Below are positions 48,682-61,456 of a stretch of 64,000 bases of DNA, in pieces. Under the pieces are notes generated by a model. That model worked only from the letters and a program-made list of their open reading frames with translations, did not search any database and was not told the DNA's origin. The translations under genes were made by a program, and so were the position numbers. The stretch covers positions 2,521,247 to 2,585,246 of the forward strand of contig CM018605.1 of the NCBI GenBank assembly GCA_009192285.1, read 5' to 3'. Numbering within the stretch: position 1 is the first letter of the stretch; every line of letters begins with the position of its first letter. The DNA is from Morchella semilibera (lineage: Eukaryota > Ascomycota > Pezizomycetes > Pezizales > Morchellaceae).

Positions 48682-48794
48682 GTAGGTACATCGGTGGGTA
48701 ATAAGTCATCGGACGGAACTCCACCAGAACGCGCGTTTGCAGGCAAAATTCTAGTTAGGTCATCCGATGACTTATTATCCACCGCTGTACCTAC
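48682..48794. repeat. Foldback element, imperfect 32-bp arms
   Basis: Left 48682-48713 (GTAGGTACATCGGTGGGTAA and on) pairs with right 48763-48794 with three mismatches and a 49-base loop. It lies 13 bases from the preceding hairpin, forming a double-hairpin cluster. Confidence 0.8.
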
Positions 48795-49889
48795 GTCGTT
48801 GATACATGTATTTTTAGTAGTGGCACTGAGTGAGAATACTCTAAACCCGGGTTTTAAAGGGCTGACCGGGGAAATATTGGTTAGATCTAGATGCATTGCA
48901 GGTCCGGATCGGAGGGTATTATCATCGAGACAGACGATGTATGGCTGGTTCTGTGGGTACATTTCAAAAAGGTTGGCTCCACTCGGGGAATAACAGTTGG
49001 TACCACAGCAAAGCTTCATATATTACTACATAAATACACAAGTTTTCAAAACAATAATAATAATAAAATCATGTATGTTCTCTAAGCATCCCAATCATTC
49101 CCCGCAGACCACCTTACTGAAAAGGCGCACGGTGAACGACTCCAAAAGGCAAAGGGGAGGCTTTAAAGAGAAGAATACTCTTCCTCTGCTGTCCACACCC
49201 TCATTAAACGTCCTGGAAAAACTGGCGACGAAGGGCTCTAGCAATATCAGAGTTAAATTTTCTACTGAAGATCAGAGAAGAGTGGGAGGTGGGGTAGGTT
49301 TAAATACGTTGCGACTCCTTGCTCCCAAGCCACCTATGCAAATGATTTCAACCTCGAATGGGTTAAGTTTTTTTTTGTTTTTTTGTTTTTTGACCGACCG
49401 ACGGTATGACTTGGCATCTCATCAGGTATTTATCTCCGTGAAACGAGTGAGGGACTCCGTCCCTCTTTTTTTTCTTCTCTCTTTACTCATTTTATGGGCA
49501 ATTTTTATTGTAGGCACCTTCGGCATAGTTTCATCAACTTATTCTCACCGAAGGTCTCCTCTACTAGTTGCTCTAGAATAGATACAGCTCCGCAGCTGGA
49601 GCACTCTAGGGAATTCCTCCCTATGATGATGTCTTCCTTACCAGCGATGCTACATACTAACAAAATTACAGTACCTTTTAACCCTTTTGGCGATGTAACT
49701 TTAAGAATTTGAAAACATACATGTACATACATGTAGTTTGCATAAATAATAAAACTATAAACTCCAAACCGTCCGCTCCTCTAGTTGATCTAATGACTTT
49801 GATTGATTGAAACTTTTAAACTCCGTGGGAAAGAAGAAAAAAAATCACAACTATCGTACACTGCGCAGCCCCGCCCCATCCATCGCAAC
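48795..49889. other. Spacer with possible exon fragments
   Basis: Between about 49109 and 49712 the plus strand has protein-like stretches bounded by plausible splice sites: an acceptor at 49108, a donor-like GTAGGT near 49291 or GTTAAG near 49362, and acceptors near 49425 and 49513. An example is NTLPLLSTPSLNVLEKLATKG. No family is recognisable and no consistent gene could be assembled. It is probably a relic or an unresolved small gene. Confidence 0.3.
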
Positions 49890-50304
49890 CTAATCACTAT
49901 CGCTGTCCTCCACAACAACCCTTTTCCCTTTCTTCTTCCCGCTCTTCTCTTCCCTCATCCCTAATATCTACACACCCACAGACAACAAGCATTAGCAATC
50001 ATAACCAATCCACCAGTTCTATTGATCAAGATCTATGTCAACCTACCCTCATCCGCACTTCTCTCTCCTTCTCACCAACCTTCCCAGCGCCCTTCAGTAC
50101 CATCACATTGCGCGCCACAATCCTGCTCTTATCCTTCTCGGTGACCTCGACTTTCTTTGCCTTTGGCTTGCGGACCTTACGGACGCCCTCAGAGGGCTTA
50201 ATCTTGATGCCGCGGCGGCGCGCGAGAAGCGCTGCGAGGGCGGTGGAGGCGGCCGCTTGGGTCTCGCTCACGCTGCTGGGGGTAGAGGTGGGGGTGCGTG
50301 CCAT
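49890..50304 (-). CDS. Small basic, probably nuclear protein
   Basis: Two exons, 50304-50047 and 49967-49890, with a 79-bp intron (GTAGGT...TAG, phase 0), encode 111 residues. The N-terminus is Ser/Thr/Ala-rich, followed by a basic core (ARRRGIKIKPSEGVRKVRKPKAKKVEVTEKDKSRIVARNV). The last exon adds REEKSGKKKGKRVVVEDSDSD, a basic patch ending in an acidic CK2-like tail. This composition is common in nucleolar and ribosome-biogenesis proteins, but I cannot name the family. Without splicing the frame ends after VRMRVG. The spliced reading is preferred because it extends a coherent charged tail and the intron signals are good. An in-frame upstream Met at 50379 is possible but less likely. Confidence 0.65.
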
Positions 50305-52812
50305 TAATGCTCGTGGATAGTGGTTATTAGGAATTGTTTGATATGATACCGAAGTTGGTGGCAGTAATTGCAGACTCATGTGTGGGGAGAAAAAAATAGG
50401 CCAGCCAGGGTATGGCAGAGCCGCATGAGTGAGTACATGCCTAACTAAACGAGTGACTTATGTAAGCACAGAACATCATGAATGCGCTGTATTATAAGCC
50501 AATCCTCAGCTGGCTTCTCGAAAGGCCCAAACTAGTACTTCTAGGCTCTTTCCATACGACCGCATAATCTCTGCGTCCTATCAATATTTTAAACATCACT
50601 CCCACCAGCTCGATCATCTCCTCAACTAAGTAGGTGAGTGGTCATAAAAGCTCTCTAGAACACGAAGGTTTAAACTTACCTCAAGCAGTGATGGTTCTAA
50701 CCGGCTATAGTGGCTTACAGAACCTTAATGACCACCCGACCCCACCCGAGTTATCTATCTGTCCATCTTGACAGCTGGACTGAGCACAATAACTCACATT
50801 TTATACGGCGACGATCACTTAGAGGGTTGGAATATGTACTACAGACCCGGAACCGCCGTGTCTAAAACCACGCAAGGCCGGTGCATACACACGGAAATTA
50901 CCTTGACAGATCATCAAGCATAACTCTGTTGTGTTGCAGCTTCCAGCAGTCCATCGAGTAACTAGTTCAATCTCTTTTTATTTTTATTTTGCCATCCGGT
51001 CAGTTAACTACATGTAGTTGTGTTTGAGGCTTTCGATAAGCTATCTTTCCGGTGTCTATATAGGCAGTAGCCGCTAGGGCCGCATAACCGGGAGGTTGCA
51101 TAGGTCGGATGAAATAAGCATCAACCAACGCAGGTACAAGCAAACCGAACCCGGACTTATAATTCAGATCGCTTCTTAGGACATCGACACATTTTCGCAT
51201 ATTTTTGGAACAGCTCATGGCGGTTTTATATCAAGTGGGAATAGGTATTAACTGCTAAAAGACGGAACTATATCTACAGTCTCGGAAACCCTCGACTGGA
51301 AAGTAGATCAAATATATCGACTTAGAGGCCGGAATGGTGTTATATCGTATAAATCATACCTTAATGAGAGTCGCACCTCGACTCAAGGAACTGGGAGAAA
51401 CAATATTACTGTCTAGAAACCATCACCATCTAGAAACCATGGCCATCTAGAAACCATTGCTATCTAGAAACGACTGGGGGTCTAAGAAAAACTTAAAAGC
51501 GCTACACTAGGCGGGATACATCCTAAAGCGAGCTATTGCTGAACTCAGTGTATGGGTTGGGAGGTGTCTATTTCCCCCTCGAAAGCAAGCCAGGCCATCG
51601 CCAGCAAACCCTCCCCTCCTCCAGCCGTCACCAAGCAGGTCGGTCCCAACGGCGGATTCTCAAAACCCAGTCTCTATACCTAAAAAGCCTAACCCATGGG
51701 TGGCCGAAACCAGCCCTCTACAACCCCCCCCCCCCCCCCCGCGGGTCCCCAGTAGTACCCACACCGCTCCATAGCCACGCATGACCGCGATCTCCCAGTC
51801 ACAAACACCCATACCTTCCTTCCCTCTTTCTTTTCTTTCCCTCATCACCAAATATCACTCGGCTCCCGGAACCCCCAAACCTAGATATACACATGTAGTT
51901 AGTCGCGTAGTATATAAACCCTGGCCATCGCCAATGCGTGCATTGCGTGCGTGTAGTAATCTTGGACTAAACATCCCCATTATACGTTGTGGTCCTTGTG
52001 TCCGCTCGGTGGGGGCGTTCACCGGTAAAGCGACTACGTTACCACCCACCCACCCACCCATAGTCATTGCCCAGGGGAGGAGGAGGAGGAGGTGCCCATA
52101 TAAGTAGCTAGTCGCCCATAGCCCAATGCATGAGGACTATGTAGCTGTCTTTAATCTTCTCCATCTGCCCACTACGTGATGTCTCCCGCCGCACCCAACC
52201 CTAACCCACCTCACCCCCAATGACCACCACTACCACAAACTACAAACAGACAGACAGACATCACCCTCTAACCTACCCCTAACCCACTCTTACACCCACC
52301 CGCCTGCCCAGCCACCAAGGCTAGCGCGTGGCCCGTGCGCTACTAATGTACCTACTAATTGATGTCCTCACTCGGAAAGTCTTGGGATGCTTATTTGCCC
52401 CCCGGGCTATAGTGCAGGGGGTGGGGGGGTAGGTTGATCGTTTTCTAGACAAAAGTGGATTAAATGAATTGATTCCGGTCTACATGTGCGCCTGCTAAAA
52501 GTAAGATAACATTATGGAAGAGAGAGAGAGACAGCTACAGAGGTGTGGGCCTAGCCACATTATTAATGGCTAGCTGGCTGGGCGGTAAGAGAAGGGGGGG
52601 GGGGGTTTGTGAGGAGAAGCTGCGAGGAAGAAGGAAGCAGGGAGGAAGAAGGAAGAAAAATAAACAACAGGGGAGAAAAAGAAAAGCCCAAATATCCCAC
52701 AAACCCCTAAGAAACTCGCAAATAAGCCAAAACAAAAAAGCAGAAAGAAAAAAAGACTCAGGCCTGAAGGGGAAGGAAAAAAGGTTCCTATCCTATACCA
52801 CCACTACCTAAC
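50305..52812. other. Spacer with minisatellite
   Basis: No gene is supported. It includes the 17-bp minisatellite at 51412-51470, a 17-base C-tract at 51724-51740, a 12-base G-tract at 52594-52605, and short CCCA and CAGA repeats near 52040-52060 and 52248-52260. Confidence 0.5.
51412..51470. repeat. 17-bp tandem minisatellite, about 3.5 copies
   Basis: Three full units of TCTAGAAACCAT plus a variable NNCNA tail are followed by a partial fourth, and TCTAGA marks each unit start. The repeat is not in any supported gene. Confidence 0.85.
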
Positions 52813-53569
52813 TTAACGCACCGCCCTATCTACCCTCGCCCTCTCCGCCGCAGGCAGCCTCCGCCCATCGCTATCCCTCCCATGTCCTCTCCGCCTCTCC
52901 TCGTCCTCGTCGTCGCTGCTCTCACTCCCCCACGCACTCCCATCACCGATGCTGTGCCTGCGGCCACCGGCATTACTTGTGAGCCGCGCCTGCTCGTCCT
53001 CGTCGTCGAGATCACACTCCGGCGGTTCCACCCACCCAGAGGGCACCACGCACGGTAGCGCAACGCCGATCGACGCCGCACGGTTCAGGTATGCAGGTGC
53101 GGGCTGGCCCGTCAGCGCCATACACAGGTGCGACGTGAAGTGGTTACAGTTGCGCGTGAGGAGGTTGTAGCTGGGTCCTAGGAATTCATCCGATGCCTAT
53201 ATACATGATCTTTGTCAGCACCAGCCAACCAACCAAGCACCAGGGCAGCTAAACCTCGCGGATGATCTCGGCGATCTCGTCCTCGCTCGCATAGGTAAAG
53301 CCGTGCAGGATCTCGGTGCGGAAGGTACCCCCAGGTGGGACAGTGCGCGGCTTGGTCCAGTAGACGCCAGTGAGGCCGCGGCGGTCATGGCCGCCAAAGG
53401 CGTATTCACGGTCGTTGATGACGACACCGGAGTGCAGGAGGCCGACGCCGAGGGTCCAGACGATGCTGGAAAGGCGACCAGGAGGGAGAAGGTCGTAGGC
53501 GTTGATGACAATTTTGGTCTTGGTGAGGGTGGAGCGAGTGGTGGATTGAGAGGCTCTGGAGGGTGGCAT
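52813..53569 (-). CDS. PPPDE/DeSI-type cysteine peptidase
   Basis: Two exons, 53569-53255 and 53196-52813, separated by a 58-bp intron starting GTTTAG, encode 232 residues. The PPPDE (DUF862) domain spans about residues 17-140. Catalytic His46 lies in GVGLLHSGVVI, followed by YAFGGHD and GVYW, and catalytic Cys122 lies in the diagnostic YNLLTRNCNHFT. The intron falls between the His and Cys halves, and only the spliced product carries both. Relatives (DeSI-1/-2) are desumoylating or deubiquitinating isopeptidases in cytosol and nucleus. The C-terminal ~60 residues are acidic, Ser- and Arg-rich and disordered (DDEDEQ..., SDDEDEERRRGHGRD). Substrate preference cannot be read from the sequence. 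Confidence 0.9.
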
Positions 53570-54811
53570 CGTGAGTGGGGTGTGGTGAGTGGTTGGTTGG
53601 TTGGTTGGTTGGTTGGAGCTGGTGAGGGATTGGAGAGAGGTGGTCTCTGTACTGCGTGTTGACGCAATGAGTGGTTTTGTTCGTGTAGATTGAGGTCTCT
53701 ACTAAAACTGAGAAGCAGAAGTGGAATGTGAGGAGGACGACGAGAGAGCTCGAGAATAAGAGGAAGAGAAAGAGGAAGATATGTACTCGAGTCAATGGTT
53801 AATTGTATTAGTGTAGGAAGTAATCATGCACGTAAGTAAAGGTGATAGGGTGGTGGTGGTATGTATACTTATGTAGTATACATATGTAGGTAACAGTCGA
53901 GGGAGTTGTCTGTAGTATGTAGTCAGTTGTAGATGTAGTGTCTTGTTGTTGCAGACAGACAGACAAAGCTCCACCACCACGAATAGACAGGTGATTCTCT
54001 CAGCTGAGGGACTCTGAACTTGTAATGTAGCAGCGAGAAGAAGGGGAAGAAAGAAGAAAGAAGGTAGACAGCAAGGTACATGTAGTAACAAAGCAGTAAC
54101 AGCTGCAGGAACCGGCCACTACTGCAAATACCAAACAAAATCTGCTCTCCCCCCTCGAAAAAGATCAAAAAAATAAAAAAAATAAAATAAGATTTCCTTC
54201 TCCAGCACGGACACACAAAACCAGGCCGAACACGCGGACAAATAAGCACCCTAACCCCATTCTATATTCTTCATACGAACTTTTTGGCACAGAGCCTCCT
54301 CTCACACACACATCCACATGCACTGCACACGCCCAACCCTCGTGATGGCTTTGCCATAGACAAGAATGGGCCAAGCCTGGGGAACCATAGAAGAAGCCAA
54401 GAACAGGTCACAGCAGCAACCGAACCGTGTAGTTGTGGCTAATATCATTAATACTAGGATTATAAGTGTCAACGCCACAACCACAGCGCCACACAAGCGG
54501 GGTCAGGAAAAAACCTACTCCTCGCATCCCACCTGTGTATTTGCTGTATGTATGTGTGTGTGTGTGTGTGATACGGTAGAAATAAACCCCCCCCCCCAAA
54601 TCCTATCAGTGAGAAGGTCCATACTTTCTCACGTTACCCCTCATCCGCAACAACGTCTCTGCTGCTCCTTCCCAGGCGCTGCACGAAACATCTCTTCAGC
54701 TCATTCTCCTCCACAACATCCTCCGCAGTTGTTGCTCCACAGTCCGTCTTTGGGCATCAGAACCAGCAAAAGTTCCTATTCGTCTTCACACGCTCTTACG
54801 CCAAACGAAAG
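53570..54811. other. Shared upstream region of the DeSI and OLA1 genes
   Basis: This is the divergent promoter region. It has a (GGTT)n tract at 53591-53616 directly upstream of the DeSI start and a (GT)n tract at about 54549-54570. C/T-rich sequence before 54812 fits the OLA1 leader. No other gene is supported. Confidence 0.55.
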
Positions 54812-56714
54812 ATGCCGCCAAAGAAGGCCGTTAAGGAGGAGAAGATTATGCTCGGGAGGCCCGGGAACAACCTGAAGAGTGGAATTGTAAGCCGTCACCA
54901 ATTAATTGTTATTTTATTTTATTTCATTATTTTATTTTTCTATGGAAATTATATTTTTTATTTTCTTGCCTCTGGTTGTCTGGGTGATGCAATTTTCCAC
55001 TATCCTTCCCGCCTTCCTTTTTTTTTCCTTTGTGGGCGGGTGGGACTGGTTTATTAGTCCCCCCCACCATCTGGCATCATCGTCAAATATAAAACGACCC
55101 CAGGCTGACCTCTAATCCTCTTCTCCTCTTCACCAACCGCAGGTCGGACTCGCCAACGTCGGAAAATCAACTCTTTTCCAGGCCATCACAAAATGCTCTC
55201 TCGGCAACCCGGCTGTACGTCCCCCACCAGCATCTCCACCATCCTGACAAGATGAATCCTCTTTTAACACCTGCTTCCCCCCCCTCTCTAGAACTTCCCC
55301 TTCGCCACCATCGACCCTGAAGAAGCACGTGTCATTGTCCCCGACGAGCGATATGACTGGCTCTGCGACCACTACAAGGTACCCCCCCTCCCCCACAATT
55401 GCAACAGAACACCGCTGAGCTCACCCCCAGCCCCGCTCCCAAGTCCCCGCCAACCTAACAGTCTACGACATTGCCGGACTGACGCGTGGCGCCTCGACCG
55501 GTGCCGGCCTCGGAAACGCCTTCTTGTCACACATCCGTGCCGTCGACGCCATCTTCCAGGTCGTGCGGTGCTTCGATGACGCTGAGATCATCCATGTTGA
55601 GGGCGACGTGGACCCCGTGCGCGACCTGCAGATCATCAATGACGAGCTGCGTATCAAGGATATCGAGTTTGTGGAGAAGAACCTGGAAGCGCTAAAGAAG
55701 CAGACGGGTCGCGGCGGACAGAGCCTCGAGATGAAGAAGTTAAAGGAGGAGCAGGCCATTGTGGAGTCGGTGCTGAGCTGGCTGGTGGATGAGCAGAAGG
55801 ATGTGAGGAAGAAGAATTGGGGAAATAAGGAGGTAGGATTCTTTTTTTTTGTCGCTCTTTTGCTTCAATTGCACCTTTCCCACTTGCATCGGCTTAGTGC
55901 CATATTTCCCCCCAAAAAACTACAATGATGATAAAGGGTATTATACCCGAACACAAACCCAGCTCGTTGAAAGGCCTCACATAAACGCAGAGGTCCTCAT
56001 GAGATACCATTTTGTGTCTGATACTTCCCTATACACACACCCTCTTCCCCTCCCCCAAAACTCCACAGAGAGCCCTCCCACTAACATCGCGCCCACCACA
56101 GGTCGAAATAATCAACCAGCTCCAACTCCTCACCGCCAAACCCGCCATCTTCCTCATCAATCTCTCCGAAAAGGACTACATCCGGCAGAAGAACAAGCAC
56201 CTCCCCAAGATCAAAGCCTGGATCGACGAGCACTGCACAGGCGACGTCATCATCCCACTCTCCGTCTCGTTCGAGGAGCGCCTCACACGTATGACTGACG
56301 AGGAGGCCGCCGAGGAGTGCAAGCGCCTCGGCGTCAAGTCCGCCATTGGTAAAATTGTTGTCACCATGAGAGCTGCGCTGAGGCTCGCGAGTTTCTTCAC
56401 AACAGGACCGGATGAGGTTAGGCAGTGGAGTATTAGGAAGGGGACCAAGGCGCCGCAGGCGGCGGGCGTCATTCACACTGGTGAGTTTTTTTTCCTCCGG
56501 GGTGCGAGAGGGTAGTGGGAGGACGAGTGCTGACTGTGGGATAGATTTCGAGAAGACGTTCATTCAAGCTATCATCTTCAAGTATGAGGACTTGAGGGAG
56601 CTGGGTGATGAAGTGGCCGTCAAGGCTGCGGGTAAACTCCAAACCAAGGGGAAGGAGTATGTCATGGAGGATGGAGACATTGTGCTCTTCAAGGCAGGTG
56701 CGGCGAAGTCTTGA
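54812..56714 (+). CDS. OLA1: Obg-like ATPase 1
   Basis: Six exons, 54812-54886, 55143-55214, 55292-55378, 55431-55832, 56102-56480 and 56545-56714, encode 394 residues, the same length as yeast Ola1 (YBR025C). The P-loop GLANVGKST is at 27-35, split from the first exon. The G3 motif DIAGL is at 91-95. The NLSE motif (232-235) replaces the NKxD of GTPases and underlies ATP preference in this subfamily. A coiled-coil insertion (about 130-200) and a C-terminal TGS domain (about 305-388, VIHTDFEKTF...GDIVLFKAG) complete the family layout. Ola1 is a cytosolic translation-associated ATPase that restrains integrated stress and antioxidant responses. Introns 1 and 4 are long for this window (256 and 269 bp); the others are 52-77 bp. 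Confidence 0.94.
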
Positions 56715-57896
56715 GTAGCGGCCGCCGACGATGTTCTTTATTTTCTTTCTTCCCACTCCAGCCTCCTTGGGAGGTGGGACCCATAGTGTAACAAATATAA
56801 AAAAAATTGGCACTGAGTTTCTGAGGTTGAATTTGATTGTAATATATGATTTGACGTGAGACGTAGATGTAAACGTAGACGTAAACATAGACATGCCCCA
56901 TCACTCGTATACCACCTCCACCACACTCAGGACCGCCACCCACCCACACACACACACACACACACCGTGACACACGGGCCACACGCACAACACCAGATCT
57001 GGGCCCATCCCATCCCATAAGGTACCAAACCAAAACAACATCGTATCCCATACCACGTTTCCACCCCCCACCCCCCTTTTCTCGCGGGTAAAACGCTGGT
57101 ACCGGGTCTCGGCTCCGCTGAAACAGGGTACAACATGGGACGGAGGTGAGACAACCCACTGCTTGGGGTTTTACAGCGGGTTTCAAAATAAAAGCGTCGT
57201 TCCCCGCCGATCGACTAGTGTCAATCAATCAATCCCGCTGACCGACTGACAGGCGCGAGTGAGAGCTTGTGACTACTTTATATATCTCAAACGCTTTCTC
57301 CGCCCCCCCCCCCCGGGACACACCACACACCACACCCCCACGGCCCACATCATGCATAGAAAGAAGCAACACGGCAGCCCCCCCCCCCCTCGAGACGTGG
57401 GAGGGCGTAGGACCAGTGTCCAGTACGTAGGTAGTAAGATGACAGGTAGGTATGCAGGTAGATACGTCCCATCGCATCTCAGGAGCAAAAGTTAAGGCAT
57501 ACAAGGTATAGACCCGTTTTTAGGTCAGCATACACATACAATACACTCACCCCCGAGCGAGCTGCAGCACCTAAGACTCGTCCACTCCGGCTTCGGTGGA
57601 GTATTGCTCTAGCTGCTGTGTGCTGCGAAAGATGGTAGGAGTGGAAGGGTAGTAGGATACTACAAGTGTATGGACAAGGAACAAGACCATTTACGGGGCC
57701 CGGAGCGGGCGATTGCGGCGTGTCTGTGGTCAGAAAGGGTCAAGAGGAAGAATGATTGCAAAAATAGGCCAGGCCCGAGCACTCAAGTAATTCTTAGTGA
57801 GTGCCCTCACATCTCATCACTCGCCCCACCACCACCACCGCCAAACAATCTAGCCATAAAACACTCATAACCGGCCAAACTAGGCCGCAAAAGCAT
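56715..57896. other. OLA1 3' flank and spacer
   Basis: A 3' UTR is likely just after the stop. A (CA)n tract lies at about 56945-56965, and two 12-base C-tracts are at 57303-57314 and 57378-57389. No supported gene. Confidence 0.5.
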
Positions 57897-57968
57897 GACT
57901 CCGTGGCGCAACGGTAGCGCGTTCGACTCCAGATCGAAAGGCTGCGTGTTCAAATCACGTCGGGGTCA
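57897..57968 (+). tRNA. tRNA-Trp (CCA)
   Basis: The 72-nt cloverleaf is complete. The acceptor stem GACTCCG pairs with CGGGGTC, with discriminator A. The anticodon stem TTCGA/TCGAA closes loop CTCCAGA with anticodon CCA, and the T-loop is TTCAAAT. The gene has no intron. It is identical to the inverted copy at 58705-58776. Confidence 0.93.
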
Positions 57969-58704
57969 GTAATCGAGAATGGATTGGTATTCGTGCCAGT
58001 CCTCTCTCATATTTTAGGATGTTGTTGGGGGGCTGTGCGTTCATCTACCATATCCCGTGGTAATGGCTTTTTGCATGTGGAACTGGGACGCTCTTTTTTT
58101 TTTTTTTGACTAGCACAAATAAAATACATCCCATACCTGCCTGTTCCTGTAATGTATACACATACATTTGTACCGATATATCCTTACCCCCCCCCCCTCC
58201 CTTACATGTATTTTTCAACCTAAAACCTTGGAAAATGAAGCATGCATGGACGATACAGTGCCACGGATCTCTATACCAAGCTCTCTACCTAATTATTATA
58301 GCCTTGAAAATCACGGCCCACAAGAGGTCCAGTAACAGATTGGCCAAGAACTATAAATTTAGTCCCTAGAATACGCAACTCTAAAAAAAAAACCTAACCT
58401 TAGTACCTTCCTGTGTAATTGTACGACCGGACGTCACCTACAGGCAGCCTGCAGGGTCCGTGGAGATACACGCTGCGAGTGACGACCCATGAACCGGCGA
58501 ACCCCCCCCCCCCCAAAGAAAGGGAGAAGAAAAAAAACAAGACGGAAGGTTTGCGCATAAAAGCCAACAAAGACCCTCTAACCAAGAGCTGGTACGCAAC
58601 AATGTTACTCATTCAGCGATTGTAGCGCACTAGAGGAAATTGGGGATTGGTTGGGATATCTAAGAAGCTGATGATTCCTATTCAGAGGGCCTGAAAGCCA
58701 AAAA
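57969..58704. other. Spacer between the two tRNA-Trp genes
   Basis: No gene. It contains a 14-base T-run near 58094-58108 and C-tracts near 58188-58198 and 58502-58514. Confidence 0.5.
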
Positions 58705-58776
58705 TGACCCCGACGTGATTTGAACACGCAGCCTTTCGATCTGGAGTCGAACGCGCTACCGTTGCGCCACGGAGTC
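58705..58776 (-). tRNA. tRNA-Trp (CCA), inverted copy
   Basis: Reading the minus strand gives exactly the same 72 nt as the 57897-57968 gene, including anticodon CCA and discriminator A. The four bases before the 5' end (GCAT) also match. The two genes face away from each other in sequence orientation, forming an inverted pair about 0.74 kb apart. Confidence 0.93.
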
Positions 58777-59417
58777 ATGCAGTAATTAGGCTCATTTACT
58801 CAAATAAACCCATGAGAACTGCCCTGTCGTTTGGTTAAATTCTCGTCGGTTTAGGGTTGTTTTAGAGCTACAGGGGGACAAGATCTTAGTTCTAGGGCGC
58901 TTGGTTGTGTTCCAGGGTTTAGGTTGTTATGCAACGCCTACTCGATGCCCAGTGGCAATTTGCTACTCACCATACGGAATCAACTACTTGAACATACTCA
59001 TTATGTAGTTATACTCTGTAGAGTAGCATAAACATAGAAAGGTCATTTCTATCCAGGTGCACAATATAGGTCTAAAGAATGAAAAAAGAAAAAAAAAAGA
59101 AAAAAAAACATTAAAACTAATATCATCCCTCATGTAATTCTTTTCGCTGTCGTACTCGTAATCACCCGCCGCATGTGCATACATATTAGCCAACACAGAC
59201 CATTCAGATCATGATGAGTGCATGGTTGTCGGTGGTACCGTGCGCTTTCCCGCTACGTTTTGTGGCCTAGTATAAAAAGAACAAAAAACAAAAAAACGAA
59301 GATCAAGTTCCAAAAAGGAAAGAAAACATGAACAAAACTTCCTAGATATAAAATTTCCGATTGCTACTTCTAGTAGCTACCAAAACAATATAAGGTTTCA
59401 AAAATAGAAAATGACTA
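58777..59417. other. 3' flank of the kinase gene
   Basis: AT-rich, no supported gene; probably includes the kinase 3' UTR. Confidence 0.5.

Positions 59418-61456
<2,039 letters not shown>

Noticed and set aside
50035-50307. 90-codon plus-strand frame
   Set aside because: Antisense shadow of the small basic protein gene on the minus strand.
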